Positions 1 through 5,038 of a stretch of DNA of 5,038 nt are shown here, one piece after another (position 1 is the stretch's first letter; the number at the start of each line of letters is the position of its first letter). The DNA is taken from the NCBI GenBank assembly GCA_002405435.1, contig DHLU01000029.1, positions 2,457 to 7,494 of the forward strand. Reading direction: 5' to 3'. Below the pieces are notes generated by a model, which did no database searches, was not told where the DNA came from, and saw only the letters and a list, made by a program, of their open reading frames with translations. Both the position numbers and the translations under genes were made by a program. The stretch comes from Flavobacteriales bacterium UBA4660. Lineage in GTDB: Bacteria > Bacteroidota > Bacteroidia > Flavobacteriales_D > Sanyastnellaceae.

Positions 1-227
1 TCCTGCAGGTTGTGGCCTTCGCCGCCGATGTAGGCAATGACCTCAAACTTGTTGGTCAGGCGCACCTTGGCCACCTTGCGAAGCGCTGAATTGGGCTTCT
101 TCGGCGTGGTGGTATACACCTTGGTGCACACGCCGCGGCGCTGCGGACAAGAGGTCAGGGCGGCAGATTTGCTGCGGTAAGATTTGGGATTGCGTCCCTT
201 GCGAATGAGCTGTTGTACGGTTGGCAT
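1..227 (-). CDS. rpsL: 30S ribosomal protein S12, N-terminal part (partial at window edge)
   Basis: S12 is a universal small-subunit protein at the decoding centre, where it helps monitor codon-anticodon pairing. The minus strand from the ATG at 227 reads [16 protein letters not shown] and continues with the family hallmarks CPQRRGVC (residues 27-34), [15 protein letters not shown] (37-51), VRLTN (55-59) and GGEGHNLQ (68-75). Seventy-five codons are visible of the roughly 125-135 usual for the family; the rest lies off the left edge, so this is a window cut and not a truncation. Alignment with E. coli S12 needs no gaps. Lys43, a site where substitutions are known to give streptomycin resistance, is the wild-type lysine (AAG). 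The start is fixed by this alignment. No Shine-Dalgarno sequence is visible (the start is preceded by TTAGAAAT), as is common for Bacteroidota ribosomal genes. In most bacteria rpsG and fusA follow in the same operon; that part is not visible here. Confidence 0.98.
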   Translation of the reverse strand, partial: MPTVQQLIRKGRNPKSYRSKSAALTSCPQRRGVCTKVYTTTPKKPNSALRKVAKVRLTNKFEVIAYIGGEGHNLQ

Positions 228-294
228 ATTTCTAAGTAATGCTTTATTCCCTGAAAGAGAGAGCAATACAGGACTGCCCTCAAAAACGGGGGCG

Positions 295-325
295 CAAATG
301 TAATTCTAACTTCCGGTTTCACAAG
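295..325 (-). promoter_or_regulatory. Probable Bacteroidota-type sigma(ABfr) promoter of rpsL
   Basis: On the minus strand, CTTG (325-322) is followed by exactly 19 bases and then TACATTTG (302-295). This matches the known Bacteroides consensus TTTG-N19-TAnnTTTG with a single mismatch, in the -33 element. The predicted transcript start is near 288-290, which gives a leader of about 60 bases before the rpsL ATG at 227. An A/T run at 341-355 (CTTTTAAAAAAACTT on the plus strand) lies about 15 bases upstream of the -33 element, where it could act like an UP element, as expected for a strongly expressed ribosomal operon. The motif and spacing are read directly; promoter activity is inferred. Confidence 0.72.
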
Positions 326-520
326 GAAGATTGTAGAAATCTTTTAAAAAAACTTCTCCCCGGAACCCACCTTTGCAAAGAACTGATGGTTAGGGAACTA
401 GATAGAAGTCATTTTGCCTATTTGCGCCCCTTTTCCTCCGCCCGTGAACCGGTTATTCACAGGGCAATTAATTCGGCATTTTATTGTTAATCAGAATGTT
501 ATTATATCCTTACGCCCGGC

Positions 521-551
521 GCTGGAAATGGCGCGAATGCGGGTATGTTAG
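521..551 (+). promoter_or_regulatory. Weak candidate promoter for the PASTA gene
   Basis: GCTG (521-524), 19 bases, then TATGTTAG (544-551) has the correct spacing for the Bacteroidota consensus TTTG-N19-TAnnTTTG. It carries two mismatches in the -33 element and one in the -7 element. Transcription would start near 556, leaving only about 15 bases before the ATG at 571. If it is real, it also excludes the longer N-terminal reading from 484. A match of this quality can easily occur by chance. Confidence 0.22.
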
Positions 552-570
552 CCTCCGCTATTTCGCGCCT

Positions 571-1380
571 ATGTCATTTGTCAAGTTCCTGAAAACCAAA
601 GAATTCAGAAAACATCTGCTTCGTATCCTGGGGGTCAACGTGCTGCTGATTGCACTGATCTGGCTTTTTCTCCGCTGGTACACCCAACACGGCGACTTTG
701 TGTCGGTACCCGAACTGCGGGGTATGCCCTGCGGCGAGGCCATGGCCAGTCTGGAGGCACTCGACCTGACCAGCCTGGTGGTCGACAGCATCTATTCCGC
801 AGACCAGGAAGGAGGAACGGTATTTTTCCAAAGCCCCGAAGCGGAGAGCAGGGTCAAGGAGGGCCGCAAAATCTTCCTCAAGGTTTATGCGCGTATCCCT
901 CCGCTGGAAACGATCAACATCGAGCAGGGTGAGTTTGGGGCCGTAGCGGTCATCAAGCTGAAAAACAAGGGCATGGAGGTCACCCTGCGCGAAGAGGAAA
1001 ACAACACGCTGGCCGGCGCCGTCGTACGCATCACCCGAGACGGCAAGGCGGTGAAGGCGGGTGAACAACTACCGCGGGGTTCCGCACTAACGGTTTATAT
1101 CGGCAAGTCTTCACGCGCCCGCGTGCCTGCGCCCGACCTGACCGGTCTCTCCCTCGAAGCGGCGCTTGCCCTGCTCGACCAGCAACAGCTGCTGCTTGGC
1201 AATGTGCATTTTATTTACCCGGAAGCACCCAGCGCGGCCGACTCGGCCCTCGCCAGGGTCTGCAGCCAGCGGCCCCCGTTTGATCCTGAAAACCCGCTGG
1301 CCAAGGGGAGTATCATCGACGTGGAAGTGAGCACCGAACCCTGCCAGGGAGATACCACGGCAGGCAGTCCGGGCTTGTGA
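571..1380 (+). CDS. Single-pass membrane protein with PASTA domains
   Basis: This 269-residue protein has a short basic N-terminus (MSFVKFLKTKEFRKH), one hydrophobic membrane helix at about residues 17-36 and an extracytoplasmic remainder. PASTA repeat 1 spans about 42-107: it opens VSVPELRG, contains EAMASLEALDL and closes with QSPEAESRVKEGRKIFLKV. Repeat 3 spans about 184-254: it opens RVPAPDLTGLSLEAALALL, has SQRPPFDPENPLAKGSIIDVEV, and is stretched by a few residues before its closing strand. The segment between (about 110-180) keeps a PASTA-like end (PRGSALTVYIGKS) but lacks the VPxLxG opening. PASTA domains of Ser/Thr kinases and PBPs bind cell-wall muropeptides or beta-lactams; here there is no kinase or transpeptidase domain, so a role as a wall-sensing or envelope scaffold protein is only inferred. 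ATG 571 is preferred over an in-frame start at 484 because family members begin with MSF-like residues just before the helix. A PASTA gene near rluD, often with ddl, is common in Bacteroidota. A 97-base gap separates it from the next gene. Confidence 0.88.
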   Translation: MSFVKFLKTKEFRKHLLRILGVNVLLIALIWLFLRWYTQHGDFVSVPELRGMPCGEAMASLEALDLTSLVVDSIYSADQEGGTVFFQSPEAESRVKEGRKIFLKVYARIPPLETINIEQGEFGAVAVIKLKNKGMEVTLREEENNTLAGAVVRITRDGKAVKAGEQLPRGSALTVYIGKSSRARVPAPDLTGLSLEAALALLDQQQLLLGNVHFIYPEAPSAADSALARVCSQRPPFDPENPLAKGSIIDVEVSTEPCQGDTTAGSPGL

Positions 1381-1477
1381 GGCATCGGGGTGCGCAAATG
1401 TTCGTCCGCAGAAAATATCGCCGGGCAAGTGCCGTTCCTTCCAATCGCGTTTCTTTGCAATCCTTTATCCAGACCCA

Positions 1478-3349
1478 GTGAAATTCATTCATGCCCTGAT
1501 TTTCGGCCTCAACGCCTTGTATTTTCTCTCCCTGGCTCCGGTCGCAGCAGCCCAGGAGACGGAAGTGGCCGGCGGCATGAACGCCCTGGCAGCCCGCCAA
1601 TACCGACTTGAACAGTCGTGGATGCCCAAGGCACGCGGCGGCGGCAGTTCGCTGGACCTTCCTTTTTTCGATGATTTTTCGCGTTACTCGCTGCCCACCA
1701 ATGACCCCGACATTCCGGGCGACTGGCAGCGTTGGGAAGACGCCAGTGTATTTATCAATGCCTCCTTTCCCGAGAATCCGCCGACTATCGGGGTGGCCAC
1801 TTTCGACGGGCTCGCCGCAGATGGCTATCCCTACGATTTTATTTGTCCCGACTGCTGGGGAGAGGCCGATACCCTTACCTCCGTGCCAATTAACCTCTCC
1901 GGACTAACCGCAGACGACAACGTGGCCTTCTCTTTTTTCTACCAGGCAGGCGGCTTTGGCAACCAGCCCGATGCGGAGGATTCGCTGGTGCTTGAGTTTT
2001 ACTCCCCCTTTGGTGAAGGTCAGTGGTTTTGGGTTTGGAGCACGCCCGGAGCGATTTCCGGCGCATTTACGCAGGTCGTGTTGCCTGTGACGGCAGCCGA
2101 ATTCCTGCTCGATGGTTTTCGGTTCAGGTTTCGCAACTACGCCACCCTCAGCGGTAACCTCGATCACTGGCACCTGGATTACGTGCTGATGGACGAAAAC
2201 TTCAGTTACACCGAATGTCAGGTCGACGAGGTCGCCATGGTATACCCCCCGGCCTCCCTGTTGGCAGATTATACGGCCATGCCATGGACGCACTTCATTA
2301 CCAATCCCGGGTCCTTCATGGCACCCACCTTACCCGTGAACCAGACCAACCTGGGGCCGACCGAAAATATCGTGACCGGCCTCCGCCAGCGCTTTGAAGA
2401 CCAGGAATGGGATTTTCCTTCCCTCGATTTTAACACCTTTGGCAATGCCTGCAGTGATTTTGAACGCATACTCACGCTTGAAGATGCCGTCTATGAGGCC
2501 GGGGTTAACGATACCTGTGCCGTGTTTGATGTATGCGCGTATGTGACCACCACCGACGGTACGCCCCAGAATGACACGGCATGTTTCCGGCAAACCTTTC
2601 TCAACTACTATGCCTACGACGACGGCAGTGCCGAGCGGGCCTATGCGGTCAACGTGGCCGGGGGCAAGGTGGCGGTCAAGTATTTTGCCGAAGAGACCGA
2701 CAGCCTGATCGGGCTATTTATTCACTGGATGCCCTTTCAGTTTGACAACAGCAACAAGTCCTTTCTCCTGCGGGTTTGGGGCGACGGGGGTGGCATACCG
2801 GGTGAGGAATTGATGGACAATTTCCAGTTCCATTTTCCGCATTATTACCACGATGGCTACAATATCTTCTCGTATTACCCTTATGACGAGCCGGTAGAGG
2901 TAAGCGGAAATTTTTATGTGGGCTGGGTGCAGGACAGCAATGCAGAACTCAACGTCGGCAATGATAAAAACACCAACCGCAATCCGACCCGACTTTTTTA
3001 CCAGTTGGGTGCAGGCGGTGACTGGACGCAGAGCGCCATTGAAGGCAGCGTGATGATCAGGCCTGTTTTCAAGTCGGGTAAAACGAATGTGTGGAACGGC
3101 GTAAGCGAAGCCGCCGTTTCGGTTATACCTGTTTATCCGAATCCGGCAGACGACCACGTGCAGCTGCAGCTGCCATCGGCCGGCATGCAGGTTTCGGTCT
3201 ATGACCTGTCGGGCCGCAGGGTCTGCCATGCGCCCCGTGCAGATGCCCTTTTCTCGCTCGATGTGTCTGCGCTGTCTCCGGGTATGTACCTCATAAAGGC
3301 CTTGGGTCCAGCGGGCACCGCTGCTACCGGCCGATTTACCCGCCGCTGA
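1478..3349 (+). CDS. Secreted T9SS type A sorting-domain protein of unknown function
   Basis: This 623-residue protein has a Sec signal peptide (MKFIHALIFG..., hydrophobic to about residue 24, likely cleaved near AAA/QE at 25-26). The C-terminal T9SS type A sorting domain occupies about residues 548-623: VYPNP at 552-556, VSVYDLSGRRV at 572-582, LDVSALSPGMYLIK at 594-607 and a basic end, GRFTRR. It is therefore predicted to cross the outer membrane through T9SS, with the tail removed and the protein released or surface-anchored. The body appears to have two parts. The first (about 60-245) starts LPFFDDFS, contains VAFSFFYQAGG and DSLVLEFYSP, and ends NLDHWHLDYVLMD; this is a beta-rich, aromatic-rich pattern suggestive of a jelly-roll or MAM-like fold. 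The second (about 375-535) starts YYAYDDGSAERAYAVN and ends GSVMIRPVF. No catalytic motif was recognised, so adhesin or matrix roles are only possibilities. The start is GTG; the next in-frame ATG (residue 34) would lose the signal peptide. No clear Shine-Dalgarno sequence is seen. The stop lies 10 bases before rluD. Confidence 0.9.
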   Translation: MKFIHALIFGLNALYFLSLAPVAAAQETEVAGGMNALAARQYRLEQSWMPKARGGGSSLDLPFFDDFSRYSLPTNDPDIPGDWQRWEDASVFINASFPENPPTIGVATFDGLAADGYPYDFICPDCWGEADTLTSVPINLSGLTADDNVAFSFFYQAGGFGNQPDAEDSLVLEFYSPFGEGQWFWVWSTPGAISGAFTQVVLPVTAAEFLLDGFRFRFRNYATLSGNLDHWHLDYVLMDENFSYTECQVDEVAMVYPPASLLADYTAMPWTHFITNPGSFMAPTLPVNQTNLGPTENIVTGLRQRFEDQEWDFPSLDFNTFGNACSDFERILTLEDAVYEAGVNDTCAVFDVCAYVTTTDGTPQNDTACFRQTFLNYYAYDDGSAERAYAVNVAGGKVAVKYFAEETDSLIGLFIHWMPFQFDNSNKSFLLRVWGDGGGIPGEELMDNFQFHFPHYYHDGYNIFSYYPYDEPVEVSGNFYVGWVQDSNAELNVGNDKNTNRNPTRLFYQLGAGGDWTQSAIEGSVMIRPVFKSGKTNVWNGVSEAAVSVIPVYPNPADDHVQLQLPSAGMQVSVYDLSGRRVCHAPRADALFSLDVSALSPGMYLIKALGPAGTAATGRFTRR

Positions 3350-3359
3350 TTTTTCCCTG

Positions 3360-4409
3360 ATGCAAGAAACCGAACTGCCGGAGCCCGGTATTGACGATGA
3401 TGACTTGTTTGAGCACCATCGCTTCGTGGCCGATAAGGGCCAGGGCCTGATGCGTATCGACAAGTTTCTGGTGCACCGGCTGGAAAAGACTTCGCGCACG
3501 CGTATTCAGGATGCGCACGAGCGCGGCTTCGTCAGGGTAAACGGTGTGCCGGTGCGCAGCAACTACAAGGTGAAGCCGCTCGATGTGATTACCATCGAAC
3601 TGCCATACCCGGTAAGGGAGATCGAGCTGATTCCCGAAGACATTCCGCTCGACATTCTTTATGAAGACGATACCCTGATTGTGCTCAATAAAAAGGCGGG
3701 CATGGTGGTGCATCCGGCATACGGACATTACAGCGGCACGCTGATCAATGCGCTGCTGGGGCATTTTGCTTCGCTGCCCGGGGGCGCTGAGTCTCTGCGG
3801 CCGGGACTTGTGCACCGGCTCGACAAGAACACCACGGGCGTAATGGTTATTGCCAAAACAGATCATGCCCTCACCCATTTGTCTGACCAGTTTTTTCACC
3901 GCACTACCGAACGGCGATACGAAGCCCTTGTATGGGGCGATGTGTTGTCTGACGGCACCGTAACCGGCCATGTAGGCAGAAGCCTGCGCGACCGCAAGCT
4001 CATGGATGTTTTTCCAGATGGCAGTCATGGCAAACATGCGGTTACCCATTACAGGGTGCTGGAGCGACTGGGCTATGTAACCCGGGTAGAATGCAAGCTG
4101 GAAACCGGCCGCACGCACCAGATCAGGGTGCACATGAAACACATCGGACACACCCTCTTCAACGACGACGAATACGGAGGAGACAAAATTCTAAAGGGTA
4201 CCACCTTTTCAAAGTACCGGCAGTTTGTAGAAAACGGTTTCGCCTTGTGTCCGCGCCAGGCATTGCACGCCAAATCACTCGGCTTTAAGCACCCCGACAC
4301 CGGCGCCTGGATGCAGTTTGAAACAGATTTGCCTGCGGATATGCGGGCACTGGTGGAGAAATGGAGGGCCTACGCAGTAAACAGAGGTGGTGAACAGGAC
4401 GCAGGCTGA
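3360..4409 (+). CDS. rluD: RluD/RluA-family 23S rRNA pseudouridine synthase
   Basis: This 349-residue cytoplasmic enzyme converts specific uridines of 23S rRNA to pseudouridine; RluD itself modifies helix 69 (positions 1911, 1915 and 1917 in E. coli). An S4 RNA-binding domain spans about residues 30-80 (MRIDKFLVHRL, SRTRIQDAHERGFVRVNG). The catalytic domain follows, with the entry strand DDTLIVLNKKAGMVVHP at 103-119 and the signature GLVHRLDKNTTG at 149-160, in which Asp155 is the expected nucleophile. Tyr187 in the motif RRYEALVWG and the motif GRTHQIRVHMKHIGH (250-264) are also present. The roughly 20-residue stretch between EYGGD and RQALHAKSLGF (about 276-298) is longer than in E. coli RluD, a feature I associate with Bacteroidota members. 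The acidic N-terminal tail (about 1-25) precedes the S4 domain. The gene begins 10 bases after the T9SS cargo gene, implying co-transcription, and no Shine-Dalgarno sequence is evident. The family assignment is firm; which uridines are modified is inferred from similarity to RluD. Confidence 0.94.
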   Translation: MQETELPEPGIDDDDLFEHHRFVADKGQGLMRIDKFLVHRLEKTSRTRIQDAHERGFVRVNGVPVRSNYKVKPLDVITIELPYPVREIELIPEDIPLDILYEDDTLIVLNKKAGMVVHPAYGHYSGTLINALLGHFASLPGGAESLRPGLVHRLDKNTTGVMVIAKTDHALTHLSDQFFHRTTERRYEALVWGDVLSDGTVTGHVGRSLRDRKLMDVFPDGSHGKHAVTHYRVLERLGYVTRVECKLETGRTHQIRVHMKHIGHTLFNDDEYGGDKILKGTTFSKYRQFVENGFALCPRQALHAKSLGFKHPDTGAWMQFETDLPADMRALVEKWRAYAVNRGGEQDAG

Positions 4410-4429
4410 TGGGGCTTATGCGTCTATCC

Positions 4430-5038
4430 TCATGACAAGGTTTGTTCTACCTGCGCTAACTCGGCACTGGCCTCTTCCCATTTTGCCATGAGCGATTCGA
4501 GGTGTTGTTTCACCTTTTCATAAGCGGCCAGCGCGGTTTCTGATTTTTGCACATCGCTGTAGTCGAGGTTCGCCAGTTCGTCGTCTGCCTTCATCATTTC
4601 CTCCTCAGCCTTTGCTATATCACTTTCCAGCCGTGAGATGGCTGATTGAATTTTTTTCTTTTTCTTTTCTGCCTCGCGTTTATCCTGGTGGCTGACCGAC
4701 GTCTCTGATTTTTCCGCCGCTTTTTTTGCCTCCTGTTTTTTGCCTGAGGCTTCAAACAGGGCGATGCTTTGCGCCTTTTTTTCCTTAAGAAACTCCAGTA
4801 TGTCGCCGTGGTAAATCTTCAGGCGGTTGGGTTCGATTTCGTAGACGATGTTGGTCAGGCCGTTGAGAAAGTCGCGGTCGTGGGAAACCACCAGCAGCGT
4901 TCCGTCGAATTTTTTCAGTGCCTCCTTGAGTACTTCCTTCGAAGCGAGGTCGAGGTAATTGGTCGGTTCATCGAGCACCAGAAAGTTGTAGGGCTGCAGC
5001 ATCAGTTTACAGAAAGCCAGCCGGGCTTTTTCTCCTCC
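4430..5038 (-). CDS. ABC-F family ATPase, C-terminal part (partial at window edge)
   Basis: The visible 202 residues begin GGEKARLAFCKL, the tail of the ABC signature LSGGE, and run straight on to Walker B with its catalytic glutamate (LVLDEPTNYLD, Asp23-Glu24 of the fragment) and the H-loop (VVSHDRDFL, His53). The DEPTNYLD form is characteristic of ABC-F proteins, soluble twin-ATPase factors that act on the ribosome (EttA, Uup, Sal/Vga types) and lack membrane domains. After the ATPase fold comes a charged tail (about 90-202) with a Lys-rich patch (EKKKKK) and heptad-like stretches, predicted as a coiled coil similar to the C-terminal extension of Uup-like members. This shows that the visible ATPase domain is the second one. 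The coding frame is open to the right edge, so the methionine at 5002 is internal and the N-terminal two thirds lie outside the window. The gene is convergent with rluD, with a 20-base gap between stops. The subfamily cannot be settled without the interdomain linker. Confidence 0.95.
   Translation of the reverse strand, partial: GGEKARLAFCKLMLQPYNFLVLDEPTNYLDLASKEVLKEALKKFDGTLLVVSHDRDFLNGLTNIVYEIEPNRLKIYHGDILEFLKEKKAQSIALFEASGKKQEAKKAAEKSETSVSHQDKREAEKKKKKIQSAISRLESDIAKAEEEMMKADDELANLDYSDVQKSETALAAYEKVKQHLESLMAKWEEASAELAQVEQTLS

Larger units (their letters stand above)
228..570. other. Divergent intergenic region between rpsL and the PASTA gene
   Basis: No convincing gene lies in these 343 bases. 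They hold the rpsL leader (about 228-290), the rpsL promoter (295-325), an A/T-rich run (341-355), a perfect 10-base palindrome CTTTGCAAAG (371-380) and the untranslated lead-in to the PASTA gene. Open frames across it (239-490, and 484-570 in frame with the PASTA gene) are low-complexity or basic in composition, resemble no family I recognise, and in the first case run over the rpsL promoter. The base composition of the left half is clearly more A/T-rich than the flanking genes, as expected for a regulatory region. Confidence 0.7.

Noticed and set aside
409..416. TCATTTTG as a -7 element for a plus-strand promoter
   Set aside because: It lacks a TTTG-like -33 element at 19-21 bases upstream and lies over 150 bases from the PASTA start.
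239..490. Open frame of 83 codons on the plus strand
   Set aside because: It runs across the rpsL promoter and leader, has a basic composition without any recognisable motif, and ends in the lead-in to the PASTA gene; it is most likely a chance open frame.
484..570. 29-residue N-terminal extension in frame with the PASTA gene
   Set aside because: The added residues are rich in Arg, Tyr and Trp and unlike the family N-terminus. The ATG at 571 places the usual short basic segment directly before the membrane helix.
1450..1457. TTTCTTTG as a -7 element for the T9SS cargo gene
   Set aside because: It has one mismatch to TAnnTTTG and no matching -33 element at the right distance. Read-through from the PASTA gene is equally possible.
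2714..3499. Long minus-strand open frame of 261 codons opposite the T9SS gene (a similar one lies at 3336-4151 opposite rluD)
   Set aside because: Both are antisense shadows of well-supported plus-strand genes in GC-rich DNA, with no recognisable domains.
4398..4424. Inverted repeat GACGCA / TGCGTC between the convergent rluD and ABC-F genes, considered as a terminator
   Set aside because: The stem is only 6 bases with a 15-base loop, overlaps the rluD stop codon, and has no T-run after it on either strand; chance is as likely.

Overview
The window is an ordinary chromosomal stretch from a member of the Bacteroidota with a fairly high GC content (mid-50s percent by eye). Four things support this placement. 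A type IX secretion (T9SS) type A sorting domain sits at the end of one protein. The rpsL promoter is of the Bacteroidota type (TTG-like element, 19 bp, TAnnTTTG). Strong Shine-Dalgarno sequences are absent before all four visible starts. A kinase-free, single-pass PASTA protein is found near an RluD-type pseudouridine synthase. The genus cannot be read from this window; a saprospirid, chitinophagal or cytophagal lineage would fit.

Layout: at the left edge, on the minus strand, are the first 75 codons of ribosomal protein S12 (rpsL), running out of the window. A 343-base divergent intergenic region (228-570) follows and carries the rpsL promoter. On the plus strand are three consecutive genes: a membrane-anchored PASTA-domain protein (571-1380), a large secreted T9SS cargo protein of unknown function with a GTG start (1478-3349), and an RluD-family 23S rRNA pseudouridine synthase (3360-4409). 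The last two are only 10 bases apart and are probably co-transcribed. Convergent to them, with a 20-base gap, is the C-terminal third of an ABC-F ATPase (4430-5038, minus strand), cut off by the right edge just inside its ABC signature motif.

Functionally, three of the five genes concern the ribosome or translation (S12, RluD, ABC-F). The other two are envelope or secreted proteins (PASTA protein, T9SS cargo). No RNA gene, mobile element, CRISPR array, phage remnant or defence gene was seen. No previously undescribed system could be supported. The points most worth a second look are the uncharacterised T9SS cargo between the PASTA and rluD genes, the degenerate middle repeat of the PASTA protein, and the well-formed rpsL promoter.
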